Of a DNA stretch of 64,000 nucleotides, positions 52,053 through 60,508 are shown in pieces (position 1 is the first letter of the stretch; each line of letters starts with the position of its first letter). The DNA is taken from positions 43,283 through 107,282 of the forward strand of contig JANQEO010000301.1 in the NCBI GenBank assembly GCA_028278325.1, given 5' to 3'. Position numbers and translations under genes: made by a program. The notes below the pieces were generated by a model. The model ran no database searches. It was not told the origin of the DNA and saw only the letters and a list, made by a program, of their open reading frames with translations. The stretch is from Candidatus Binatia bacterium (GTDB taxonomy: Bacteria; Desulfobacterota; Binatia; UBA1149; JAJCZL01).

Positions 52053-53212
52053 CTGTCTTCCTCCGACTTGGAAACTACCTGGACGCGCGCTCCCCCCCTG
52101 CGAAACCGCAGGTCCAGCGCGTCACCAATTCTGATCTCGGCGGCCGACCGAACCAAGTTCCCCTCGACGGTCGACGCCAGTGAGTAGCCACGGTCGAGCA
52201 CCTTGAGCGGACTGAGGGCGTCGAGCTTGGAGCCAAGAGCCTGAAAGCGATTGGCGCTGTCCCAGTAGCGCTCGCGCAAGCCACGCTCGAGGCGCGCGCC
52301 TAGCTCCTCGATCCGCTGCCGTGCTTCAGCGATCAAAACTGCGGGGTGGCGCAGGCCTCCGGCTGCCGCCGCCAGACGGTGCCGCAGGGTCTGGGTGTAG
52401 CGGCGCGCCCCGGCACGCAGACGCTGCTCCAAAGACTTCACCTCTTCGCTCAATTCGGCGTGCACGGGAACTGCAGCTTCAGCCGCCGCCGTAGGAGTGG
52501 CTGCGCGATAGTCGGCGACCAGATCGCAGAGTGAATAGTCGACCTCGTGGCCCACGGCCGAGATTACCGGCACGGGAAAAGCGGCCACCCGGCGCACCAG
52601 AGCCTCGTCGTTGAAGGCTGCCAGATCTTCGCTGGCGCCCCCGCCGCGGCCGATGACAACGACCTCGGCACGGCCGTCTCGTTCGATGAGATCGAGGGCT
52701 GCAATGAGTTCCGCCGGCGCACCCTCGCCTTGTACCGCAGCATGGCTGACCACCACGTGGCAGGGCGGGAAGCGCCGCTTCAGGGTCGTCAGGATGTCGT
52801 GCATCGCGGCGCCGGCCCTCGAAGTAACCACGCCGATCGTGCGCGGCATGAAGGGAAGCTCGCGCTTTCTTTCGAGGGCGAAGAGCCCCTCGGCCTCGAG
52901 CATGCGCTTGAGCTCCTCCAGGGCCCGCTGGGCCGCTCCTTCCCCGACGGGTTTCATCGAGGAGACGTAGAGCTGCATCCGGCCCTGCTTTTCGTAAACG
53001 CCGACGTAGCCGCGGCAAACGACTTCGTCACCGATCTTGGGTTCGAACTTGAGGCGGGTCGCCGAGCTACGCCACATCACGGCATCGATGACGGCGTCAT
53101 CGTCGGCAAGAGTCATGTAGCAGTGACCGCTGCGGTCGTAACGCTTGAAACTGGAAAGCTCACCGACCACGACGACGCGCGAGAAATAGTCCTCGAAGGT
53201 CTCGCTGATCAT
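52049..53212 (-). CDS. xseA: exodeoxyribonuclease VII large subunit
   Basis: Predicted 387 residues from ATG 53212. An OB fold (VGELSSFKRYDRSGHCYMTLADDDAVIDAVMWR) is followed by the catalytic domain (RTIGVVTSRAGAAMHDIL, VIGRGGGASEDLAAFNDE, SAVGHEVDYSLCDLVADYRAATPTAAAE) and a coiled-coil arm. The frame stays open 17 codons upstream of this ATG, right to the ctpA stop, and encodes TLTVSELIAM, which matches the usual XseA N-terminus (TVSxL). So the true start may be an atypical codon in 53213-53263. Confidence 0.93.
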   Translation of the reverse strand: MISETFEDYFSRVVVVGELSSFKRYDRSGHCYMTLADDDAVIDAVMWRSSATRLKFEPKIGDEVVCRGYVGVYEKQGRMQLYVSSMKPVGEGAAQRALEELKRMLEAEGLFALERKRELPFMPRTIGVVTSRAGAAMHDILTTLKRRFPPCHVVVSHAAVQGEGAPAELIAALDLIERDGRAEVVVIGRGGGASEDLAAFNDEALVRRVAAFPVPVISAVGHEVDYSLCDLVADYRAATPTAAAEAAVPVHAELSEEVKSLEQRLRAGARRYTQTLRHRLAAAAGGLRHPAVLIAEARQRIEELGARLERGLRERYWDSANRFQALGSKLDALSPLKVLDRGYSLASTVEGNLVRSAAEIRIGDALDLRFRRGGARVQVVSKSEEDS

Positions 53213-53263
53213 GGCGATCAGCTCGGAGACCGTCAGCGTGCGCTCTTGGTCGATTGTGGGGAC

Positions 53264-54625
53264 CTACTCCGTTTTAGGCTGCTCCCTGGAAGCCAGCGAC
53301 TTGGCGACATCCATGTTGAAGCCGTTGTTCTTGGAGAACACAGCCCAGGTCTTGAGCAGATCGATAGCCCGGTCGAGCTGGGGATCCTGCTTGTCGTAGA
53401 CACCGACCTTGCCGTCGGAATCCTTGTCGTCCTGGTTGTTCTCCATGTGCCCGTGCAGGTTGGCTTCACGGATGGCGCCGTTGAGATCGGCCTTGGCGAC
53501 CTGGGGAAGCGTGCGCTCGACGATGACGTCGGGCTCGATGCCCGTAGCCTGAATCGAGCGGCCCGTCGGCGTGAAGTAACGCGCTGTTGTCAGACGCAGT
53601 GCAGATGCACCGTCCAAAGGCAGTATGGTTTGCACCGAGCCCTTGCCAAAGGTCTGGGTGCCCACGACGACGGCGCGGGAATGATCCTGCAGTGCACCGG
53701 CCACGATCTCGGAGGCACTGGCCGAACCTTCGTTGACCAGAATCACCATGGGAAGCTGCGGACGCGTGCCCTCGCTGTGAGCGAAGAACTTCTGACGCTG
53801 CTGCTCGGTGCGGCCGTCCGTGTACACGATCATGCCCGAATCGATGAACAGATCGCTGACGCGCCAGGCCTGGTCGAGAAGCCCGCCGGGGTTGTAGCGC
53901 AGATCCATGATGAGACCGTCGAGACCGCCGTCGGACTTGGTCTCCAGGTCGTCGAGGGCCTTGGTCAGCTCGCGGGCCGTGCCCTCCTGGAACTGAGAAA
54001 CGCGCACGTAGCCGAAACGTCCGTCGATGATCTCGGCATCACGAACGCTCTTTATCTTGATGATCTCGCGTGTGAGCGTGAAGTCTATCAGCTCGGCCTC
54101 TCCGGCCCGGCCGATGGAAAGGGTCACGTCGGTGCCGCGCGGGCCGCGCATGATCGACACGGCCTTCATCAGGCTCATACCCTTGGTCAGCTCGCCGTCG
54201 ATCTGGATGATCTGGTCGCCGGGCTTCACACCTGCACGGAAAGCCGGCGTGTCCTCCAGCGGCGTAATGATGGTCAGGACGTCGTCTTTGAGAGTGATCT
54301 CGATGCCGAGACCGCCGAAGGTGCCGCGGGCATCGACCTGCAACTCCTTGTAAAGCTCGGGCGTCAGATAAGCGCTGTGAGGATCCAGGGAACTGACCAT
54401 GCCCTGGATGGCGCCCTCGACCATCTCTTCCATCGAGACTTCCTCGACGTAGTTCTTCTGAACGATGGAGATGATGTTGGCGAAGGTCTCGAGGCTCTCG
54501 TAAGTGCCTCGGGCCGCCGAAGCGACTCGTTGCGCCACCGGTGACAAACCGATCACCACCAGGGCGAGAACCGCGAAGCCAAGAAGATACTTGGCTTTAC
54601 CTGAACCACGAGGGCGAGTTGTCAT
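53264..54625 (-). CDS. ctpA: S41 C-terminal processing peptidase
   Basis: Predicted 453 residues. A membrane anchor covers about 12-34. A PDZ domain (GGLGIEITLKDDVLTIITPLEDTPAFRAGVKPGDQIIQIDG) lies inside the S41 fold. The Ser/Lys pair is the Ser of NEGSASASEIVAGAL and the Lys of GTQTFGKGSVQ. CtpA-type proteases trim periplasmic proteins, among them peptidoglycan hydrolases, which fits the EnvC-like and M23 neighbours. A promoter reading TTGTTA-17-TATAGT puts the transcript start at the ATG itself. Confidence 0.95.
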   Translation of the reverse strand: MTTRPRGSGKAKYLLGFAVLALVVIGLSPVAQRVASAARGTYESLETFANIISIVQKNYVEEVSMEEMVEGAIQGMVSSLDPHSAYLTPELYKELQVDARGTFGGLGIEITLKDDVLTIITPLEDTPAFRAGVKPGDQIIQIDGELTKGMSLMKAVSIMRGPRGTDVTLSIGRAGEAELIDFTLTREIIKIKSVRDAEIIDGRFGYVRVSQFQEGTARELTKALDDLETKSDGGLDGLIMDLRYNPGGLLDQAWRVSDLFIDSGMIVYTDGRTEQQRQKFFAHSEGTRPQLPMVILVNEGSASASEIVAGALQDHSRAVVVGTQTFGKGSVQTILPLDGASALRLTTARYFTPTGRSIQATGIEPDVIVERTLPQVAKADLNGAIREANLHGHMENNQDDKDSDGKVGVYDKQDPQLDRAIDLLKTWAVFSKNNGFNMDVAKSLASREQPKTE

Positions 54626-54631
54626 TATTCA

Positions 54632-54660
54632 ACTATATCCAAAGCCCTGTGGCCTAACAA
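54632..54660 (-). promoter_or_regulatory. internal promoter for ctpA, probably leaderless
   Basis: On the minus strand, TTGTTA (complement of 54655-54660) and TATAGT (complement of 54632-54637) are separated by exactly 17 bases. The usual start of transcription, about seven bases past the -10 box, would fall on the A of ATG 54625. No ribosome site lies upstream of that ATG. Confidence 0.65.
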
Positions 54661-54698
54661 CTTCGTATTTGTGACGCGCGGGCGTCAAACCCGCGTCG

Positions 54699-55928
54699 TT
54701 AGCGGCTGAACGCCAACTCGCCCCCCTCGAACCAGGCCAGGGGATCGATGGCCTTGCCCTGGGCGCGCAACTCGAAGTGCAGCATCGAATCGGGGCCGCC
54801 GAGCACGCCGACCAACCCCTTGTCTCCGAGATAACCGCCGACCTCAGGCTCTATCTCATCGAGTTGAGCATAGACTGTGTGATAGCGCTCTCCGTGGTTG
54901 AGGATAACCGTGTTGCCGAGGCCGGGGAAGGGGCCGGCAAACACCACCTCGCCGGGCGCCACCGAGAAAACACGGCCGTCGGAGCGAGGCCTGACTCGTA
55001 TGCCGCGCGCCGGCACACGCGTGCGCGAGTCGTCACCGAAACGGCCGACGACCACGCCACTCAACGGTGCGGCCAGATTTCCTTTGAGAGTCTTGAAGGG
55101 TCCGGTGCGCGGTTTGTACACGCGCGTGAGTCGTACCGGCCCCGACTGCTCGGTCGGAGGCGCCTCGGCCAGAATCTTGCGCAACTCGTCCTCGGCGTTC
55201 TTGAGCTTGGTCATCTGCTCTTTGCGCACGGCGATGTCGCCCTCGACGCGGGCCAGCAAAGCGACCTTCTCGTCGCGGGTCGACGCATAGTTGACCTCGG
55301 CCGTGGCCATCTTTTCCTTGGCCTCCTCGATGGACCGGGTCTTGGTGGCCATCTGAGTGAGGGCCTGCTCGCGGTCGCGGCGTACTACCTCGTAGCGGGC
55401 CAGCGACGCCCGGTCGGCCTGGGATATGGCGGCCAGGTAGCGCGCCATGCGGATGGGCTCGGCCGACGCCGCGGCCTTGAGCATCACTCGCGAGCTGCCC
55501 AGACGCCCGAGCTTGTAGATACTGGTCAGGCGCTCGATGAGCTTGTCTTCGGTGCGCGCACGCTCGGCGTCTAGACGTTCGAGCTCGGCCGAAAGCTTGG
55601 TGGATTCCTCGAGTAGTTGCTGCTGCTCGACCAGCATCTCTTCGCTGCGGCGGCTCGATGCCAGCAGCCGCTTGTCGAGGGCGCGTATCTCGTCGAGGAG
55701 GTTCTCCTGACGCCGTGATTCGTGCTCGCCCTTGATGACCTCGTCTTTGAGGTTGTCGCGAATCGATTCGATGCGCCGCTCCAGCTGGTCGTTGATGCGA
55801 TCGCTGATCGAGTCTTCTTCGGCCTGGGCCAACACCGTGCGGTCTGACGCCACGACGGCGGCCAGGGCTACCAGTCCAGCCGTCAGTACGGAGCGCCTAA
55901 CCAAACGCGTGTCGCGGCGACTCCTCAC
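54699..55928 (-). CDS. EnvC-like factor with degenerate LytM domain
   Basis: Predicted 409 residues. A signal/anchor (residues 10-35) is followed by a long coiled coil (about 45-290) and a C-terminal M23/LytM-like domain. The zinc ligands are missing: the H-x3-D site reads PARGIRVRP and the H-x-H site reads MLHFELRAQG. So, like E. coli EnvC and unlike the peptidase at 51132, it should activate amidases rather than cut. GTG 55928 overlaps the ftsX stop (GTGA). It follows ftsEX, its expected partners in the septal complex. Confidence 0.9.
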   Translation of the reverse strand: MRSRRDTRLVRRSVLTAGLVALAAVVASDRTVLAQAEEDSISDRINDQLERRIESIRDNLKDEVIKGEHESRRQENLLDEIRALDKRLLASSRRSEEMLVEQQQLLEESTKLSAELERLDAERARTEDKLIERLTSIYKLGRLGSSRVMLKAAASAEPIRMARYLAAISQADRASLARYEVVRRDREQALTQMATKTRSIEEAKEKMATAEVNYASTRDEKVALLARVEGDIAVRKEQMTKLKNAEDELRKILAEAPPTEQSGPVRLTRVYKPRTGPFKTLKGNLAAPLSGVVVGRFGDDSRTRVPARGIRVRPRSDGRVFSVAPGEVVFAGPFPGLGNTVILNHGERYHTVYAQLDEIEPEVGGYLGDKGLVGVLGGPDSMLHFELRAQGKAIDPLAWFEGGELAFSR

Positions 55929-56842
55929 GACCACCTCTCGAACCGCTGCATGCCGAGCCAGCTTCCCGCTACGCCGAGGCCCGTGCCCCAAAGGATCAGG
56001 GTGACGTACTGGCCAAGCGTCAAGAAGGCCAAATTGCCGGCCACCATGGGTAGTTGCGCTGCCAAAGGCCCGGCCGTCACCGAGTAGATCAAGAAGATCA
56101 GACCCACTGCCGCCACCGAGCCGATCACCCCCTCTATGAAACCGGCCAGCAGCACGGGGCCCCAGTAAGGAACACCCACGGCGCCCACCAGGCGCATTAC
56201 CTCCATCTCTTCGCGCCGCGAGAACACCGCCAGTTGGAAGGTCGCACCGACGATGATGGTCGATGCTATCAGCGCCAATGCCGCCAGGGCCCAGGCCACC
56301 CAGCGGACTATTCCTAGAGCCCCGCGGAAGCGGCGGGTCCACTCACGGTTGAACTGAACATCGTCGACCTCGGGCATGGCCGCCCACTGCTCGAGCTTTC
56401 CGTCTACCAACGCGTTGTCGAGGGTACGGCGCAGGGTGACTTCCAGAGATGCCGGCAGGATCGAAGCGTCCAAACCGTCGAGCAACTCGGCGCTGTCGCC
56501 GAGGTTGTCGGCAAGAAACATCCAGGCTTCGTCGTTGGAAACGTAGCTGACGTTTACGACTACCGGGTCGGCAGCCAACTCGTCTTTGAGCTCAACGATG
56601 CGGGCGTCGTCGACGCCGTACTCGAGGTATATCGAAACGTCGACGCCCTCGGAGCCCCAGCTAGCGACCAGGCCGTAGGCGTTGGAACCCACCAGCAGCA
56701 CCGCGCCGGCCAGCAGCACGCTGACGGCAATGCTGGTGATGGTGACGCTGGCAACCACCGGCGTCGCCAGAATGCTGTCGACGGCGCGGCGGAAGTAATA
56801 GGAGTAGGGCTGGCCGGCGAGTGTAGCCCGTTTCACAGACAA
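55925..56842 (-). CDS. ftsX: cell division permease FtsX
   Basis: Predicted 305 residues. Four membrane helices (about 27-50, 185-210, 230-255, 275-300) and a periplasmic loop between the first two (VDVSIYLEYGVDDARIVELK and on) give the FtsX layout. FSRREEMEVMRLVGAVGVPYWGPVLLAGFIEGVIGS is the family block. With FtsE it transmits ATP hydrolysis to EnvC at the septum. It overlaps ftsE by ten bases. Confidence 0.94.
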   Translation of the reverse strand: MSVKRATLAGQPYSYYFRRAVDSILATPVVASVTITSIAVSVLLAGAVLLVGSNAYGLVASWGSEGVDVSIYLEYGVDDARIVELKDELAADPVVVNVSYVSNDEAWMFLADNLGDSAELLDGLDASILPASLEVTLRRTLDNALVDGKLEQWAAMPEVDDVQFNREWTRRFRGALGIVRWVAWALAALALIASTIIVGATFQLAVFSRREEMEVMRLVGAVGVPYWGPVLLAGFIEGVIGSVAAVGLIFLIYSVTAGPLAAQLPMVAGNLAFLTLGQYVTLILWGTGLGVAGSWLGMQRFERWS

Positions 56843-57513
56843 GCCGAGACTTCTTCGTCCCGCGTGACCAGGCGCCCGGCGTCTATTTGGATAGTCCGGC
56901 AGCGCAACAGCTCGCTCATGGTCTCGTCATGGCTGGTCATCACCACGGTAGTCCCTGCCTCGTTGACGTCCTTGAGCAAACCGCAGATCGCGAAGACGGT
57001 GTCGATATCGAGATGGCCCGTCGGCTCGTCGGCCAGTAGCAGCGAGGGGTCGTTGGCCAAAGCCCTGGCCAGGCTGACCCGCTGGCGCTCCCCGGACGAC
57101 ATGTAGCGCGGCGGTACATCCTGGCACTCTTCCATGCCGACAGCCTCGAGCAAACCCTCGGCCTTGCGCCGGGCTTCCATGGAGGTTGCCCCGGAGACCT
57201 CGGCGGCCAGGGCGACGTTGTCTATGGCGGCAATTCGCTCGATCAGGCGGGGATGCTGGGGCACCAGGCCCACCTCGCGCCGCAGCAGGGCCAGATCCGG
57301 CCGGGTCATGCGGTGAACGTTGCGCCCGCCCACGATGGCCTTGCCGCTAGAGGGCGGCTGCTCACCGAACAGCAGGTTTATGAGGGTGGTCTTGCCGGCG
57401 CCGCTCGGACCCGACACCAACACGAACTCGCCCTTCTCTATATGAAGGGAGAGGTTGGCCAGCGCCGCCCGCCCCGCACCGAAATACTTAGAGATATTGT
57501 AGAGACGTATCAC
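56833..57513 (-). CDS. ftsE: cell division ATPase FtsE
   Basis: Predicted 226 residues. Walker A is VSGPSGAGKTTLINLL, the Q-loop is GLVPQHPRLIERI, the signature is YMSSGERQRVSLARALA (slightly off the usual LSGGEQQR) and Walker B is LLLADEPTGHLD, with the switch His in VMTSHDE. It starts at GTG 57513 (VIRLYNISKYF), the family-typical N-terminus; a further GTG lies at 57528. It is transcribed after tlpA and before ftsX. Confidence 0.94.
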   Translation of the reverse strand: MIRLYNISKYFGAGRAALANLSLHIEKGEFVLVSGPSGAGKTTLINLLFGEQPPSSGKAIVGGRNVHRMTRPDLALLRREVGLVPQHPRLIERIAAIDNVALAAEVSGATSMEARRKAEGLLEAVGMEECQDVPPRYMSSGERQRVSLARALANDPSLLLADEPTGHLDIDTVFAICGLLKDVNEAGTTVVMTSHDETMSELLRCRTIQIDAGRLVTRDEEVSACL

Positions 57514-57542
57514 CGCCCCGCCCCACACACGCCGCCAGTCGG

Positions 57543-58094
57543 CTAAGTTCCGGCCGCGATCAACTCATCGAGAGCCTTCATCAGGTCGGCCGCCGGTCCT
57601 CCGCCGTGCGCGGGCAACGGGCCGACATACTTGGCGGCGATCTTGCCCTCGCGGTCGATCAAGAAGGTCTCCGGATAACCAGTTATACCATACTCGGTGC
57701 CGACCGCACCCTGAGGGTCGAGCAAAACTTCGAACTTGACGGGGTGCTTCTTCAAAAACTCACCGACCTGGGTGATGTCTTCGTCGCCGGCGATGCCGAG
57801 CACGATCAACCCGCCGCCCGCATAAGACTCCTGCAGGCGATTGAGCACCGGCATTTCCTCTATACACGGCGGACACCAGGTGGCCCACAGGTTCACGAGC
57901 AGGGGACGGCCCTTGTAGTTGGAAAGCTTCTTCACTCCGCCGGCCAGAGTCTGCACGACGAAGTCGGGAGCGCGATCGCCCACGCTTACTCCGGAGTTCA
58001 TGCAGGCCGCAGGCGTCAGCGCGATACAGGCGGCCAGCGCAACAGCTGCCGGCCTCGCTGCAAAAGAGCTACGAGAGCCCTTGGGGCCCGTCAT
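57543..58094 (-). CDS. TlpA-like thiol-disulfide oxidoreductase
   Basis: Predicted 183 residues. A signal peptide ends near LTPAAC, a weak lipobox at C31. The thioredoxin fold carries the redox pair C74-x-x-C77 in NLWATWCPPCIEEMPVLN, and the cis-Pro in GITGYPETFLID. It reduces or oxidises periplasmic disulfides, for example in cytochrome c maturation. ATG 58094 overlaps the lgt stop by one base (TGATG). Confidence 0.92.
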   Translation of the reverse strand: MTGPKGSRSSFAARPAAVALAACIALTPAACMNSGVSVGDRAPDFVVQTLAGGVKKLSNYKGRPLLVNLWATWCPPCIEEMPVLNRLQESYAGGGLIVLGIAGDEDITQVGEFLKKHPVKFEVLLDPQGAVGTEYGITGYPETFLIDREGKIAAKYVGPLPAHGGGPAADLMKALDELIAAGT

Positions 58095-58873
58095 CAAGCC
58101 GCCGCCTCCCCTTGAGGACTCGGCCCCACGCGGTGGCGGATCAGCCAAACGCCGGCGCCGACGAACAAGGCGATGGCCACGAGCTGGGCTTCGGTCAGGC
58201 CTAGCGCGACCTTGGGATTCACGCGGATGAACTCGACCAGGAAGCGGGCCACCGACGACATTATAAGGTAGAGCGCGAAAAGGGTGCCCTGGGGCAGGTC
58301 CTGCTTGCGCTTGGAGAACAGCCAAAGTCCGATGGCCGTATAGGCCATGGCCTCATAGATGGGCGTGGGGTGCACCTTTATGCCGTCCGGCAGATCCCAA
58401 CCGACAACGGCGTTGGTATAGGCAACGCCCCAAGGGACATCGGTGACCGTGCCCCAGTCTCCGTCACCTGCGATGTGGCAGCCCATGCGCCCGAGAGCGT
58501 GACCGATGGGGATGCCGATGGCCGTGCAATCGGCGATCAGGATGAAGCTCATCTTGCGCCGCCGGATGATCAACCAGGCGATACCGGCGCCGCCGATCAA
58601 TCCGCCGAACCAAACGAAACCGCTGCCGGCAAACACCGTCCCGACCGGATCGATCATGAACGATTCCCAGTTGTTGACGACAGAAAGGATCTTCGAAGAG
58701 ACAAGTCCGGCGATGAAGGCCCAGAGCAACACGCCCCACAAAGCCTCGCCATCGAAACCGCGGCGCTTGTACTCGGAAACCGAAACGGCCGTGCCCACGT
58801 AGAAGCCCAGCGCCATCATCACGCCGAAGCTGTAGACGGTGAACGGCCCTATCGAGAAGAGTTCCGGATACAT
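58094..58873 (-). CDS. lgt: prolipoprotein diacylglyceryl transferase
   Basis: Predicted 259 residues with about seven membrane helices. The Lgt signature GHALGRMGCHIAGDGDWG, the preceding GFVWFGGLIGGAG and the C-terminal RFLVEFIRVNPKVALGLTEAQ are clear. It moves diacylglycerol from phosphatidylglycerol to the lipobox Cys of lipoproteins in the inner membrane. First gene of the twelve-gene leftward run. The start is ATG 58873. Confidence 0.96.
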   Translation of the reverse strand: MYPELFSIGPFTVYSFGVMMALGFYVGTAVSVSEYKRRGFDGEALWGVLLWAFIAGLVSSKILSVVNNWESFMIDPVGTVFAGSGFVWFGGLIGGAGIAWLIIRRRKMSFILIADCTAIGIPIGHALGRMGCHIAGDGDWGTVTDVPWGVAYTNAVVGWDLPDGIKVHPTPIYEAMAYTAIGLWLFSKRKQDLPQGTLFALYLIMSSVARFLVEFIRVNPKVALGLTEAQLVAIALFVGAGVWLIRHRVGPSPQGEAAA

Positions 58874-58995
58874 TCCGCTGAAGATATCGCAGGTGGGCGG
58901 GGGGTTCTAGCGGGCAGCTGGTATGGCAGTGTCCGTCCCATATTCCGTTCTGCAGTAAAAGCTGAGTCTGGGAATCCCTGATCTCTAGCATGGGT

Positions 58996-59021
58996 GCAGC
59001 GGATATGGTCGTATACGCTGC
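58996..59021. promoter_or_regulatory. candidate PadR operator
   Basis: GCAGCG (58996-59001) and CGCTGC (59016-59021) form a perfect inverted repeat around 14 AT-rich bases containing ATAT and GTATA. It lies 24 bases upstream of the PadR start (GTG 59046, with GGGGGAT as ribosome site). Autoregulation is likely by analogy; the site is a visual call. Confidence 0.4.
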
Positions 59022-59045
59022 AGTTGACGCACGGGGGATCCTCCA

Positions 59046-59618
59046 GTGGCTGGAAGTAACCTACAATTCGCGGTCCTTGGACTCGTAGCTAGCACAGAGA
59101 ACGGCGTCCACGGATACAAACTCAAGAACGACTTCGAAGCCCTCTGCGACGACTTCTGGCAGATCAACTACGGGAAGCTGTATCGTATACTCGATGTGCT
59201 GGAACGCGCCGGGGATCTGGACGTCGAGGAGCAGATCCAGACCGGTCGACCTAACCGAAAGGTTTACAGGATCACAGCAAAAGGCGCGCGTGACCTTGAT
59301 GACTGGCTGCTTCAGCCGGTGTCCGACACCCCCAAACCTCTTCGCGATGAACTGTCACTAAAACTGCTGTTCCTGAGTCCAGAGAACGTCGACAGAGTCT
59401 ACGAGGTCATCAAAGAACAGAGGAGTATTTATCTGACGCGGCTCGCTCGCATAGCTCGCAGACGTCGACGCTTACAGAAAGCCGGACTGAACATGACAGT
59501 CTCTGACCTAGTCATGGATGGAGCCGAAATGCGCGTCAAATCCGACCTTGCTTGGCTAGAACATGTCGAGCGTAGGTTGCTCCTTCGTGCTGATGGACCT
59601 TCTGGGAACGCAAGGTGA
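59046..59618 (+). CDS. PadR-family transcriptional regulator
   Basis: Predicted 190 residues. The N-terminal winged helix reads LQFAVLGLVASTENGVHGYKLKNDFEALC, YGKLYRILDVLERAGDLDVEEQIQTGRPNRKVYRITAKGARDLDDWL, the standard PadR shape, with a C-terminal helical arm for dimerisation (LSLKLLFLSPENVDRVYEVIKEQ and on). The RRRRRLQKAG segment is basic. It probably represses the ABC exporter genes that follow. Codon use here and to the window end has more A/T third bases than in the operon to the left. Confidence 0.9.
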   Translation: MAGSNLQFAVLGLVASTENGVHGYKLKNDFEALCDDFWQINYGKLYRILDVLERAGDLDVEEQIQTGRPNRKVYRITAKGARDLDDWLLQPVSDTPKPLRDELSLKLLFLSPENVDRVYEVIKEQRSIYLTRLARIARRRRRLQKAGLNMTVSDLVMDGAEMRVKSDLAWLEHVERRLLLRADGPSGNAR

Positions 59619-59766
59619 TCGAAGCCAACGGCCGCAGGTCGCGACCCAAGTAGACCGCGCGGCAGATCGTATGCCTCCCTGCCGAGACGTGCGGAACACG
59701 TATGGCGCCTCCACCTTCTGCATGGACCCCTGCCGACGGACCGTCACGTAAGCGAGGACGCGACAC

Positions 59767-60468
59767 GTGATCGAGTTTCGAAATGTGACCAAGGTGTTTG
59801 GACAGGCCAGCACGGCAGTGCGCGCCGTTGACCGGCTATCGTTTCATCAACCCAAAGGAACATTTTGGGCCCTCACGGGGCCTAGCGGATCCGGCAAGAG
59901 CACAGTCCTGCATCTAATCGCCGGGCTCACGCCAGCGACCTCCGGAACGATCGTTGTCGACGGACAGGACATCGGCACATCGACCGCAGACGAAGCCGCG
60001 GTTCTCAGGCGGCGACGCATTGGATACGTACTTCAGACATTCGGGCTCTTACCGTTCTTGTCCGCCGCTGACAACGTAGCGATGCCACTCGTCTTGGACG
60101 GCTTAAACGCGCGTGAGGCAGGCCGCAGAGCCAGAGACGTTCTCGCGCTTGTCGACATGCATCACCGTGCCGATCACAACCCAAATCAGTTGTCAGGCGG
60201 AGAACAGCAACGGATCGCGATTGCGAGAGCCCTAGTGATCGACCCAGCTATCGTTCTTGCAGACGAGCCAACGGGCAACCTTGACCGAGCAGCTGGCACA
60301 GCCCTCATGGAGCTTGTTCAGGACATAAATGAACGTACCAAGGTGACGATTCTTCTCGTAACACATGATCCGTTGTTCGCTGCATGCGCAACACGGGTGC
60401 TACGACTCCTTGATGGAGCACTCGAGCAAACAATAGATCTGGCGGGGACGGAACGTGAGCCCGAATAA
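59767..60468 (+). CDS. ABC transporter ATPase, LolD/MacB type
   Basis: Predicted 233 residues. Walker A is [18 protein letters not shown], the Q-loop is [23 protein letters not shown], the signature is [18 protein letters not shown] and Walker B is [12 protein letters not shown], followed by VTHD. This is the MacB/LolD class that pairs with FtsX-type permeases; the next gene is one. The start is GTG 59767. 148 bases without features separate it from the PadR gene. Confidence 0.93.
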   Translation: MIEFRNVTKVFGQASTAVRAVDRLSFHQPKGTFWALTGPSGSGKSTVLHLIAGLTPATSGTIVVDGQDIGTSTADEAAVLRRRRIGYVLQTFGLLPFLSAADNVAMPLVLDGLNAREAGRRARDVLALVDMHHRADHNPNQLSGGEQQRIAIARALVIDPAIVLADEPTGNLDRAAGTALMELVQDINERTKVTILLVTHDPLFAACATRVLRLLDGALEQTIDLAGTEREPE

Positions 60469-60508
60469 GATCGTCTGCGGGTCTTAAGCAGGCGCGTGCT
60501 GTGATGAA

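Noticed and set aside
52547..54544. 665-codon plus-strand frame across xseA and ctpA
   Set aside because: Crosses two well-supported genes on the other strand and has no recognisable domain.
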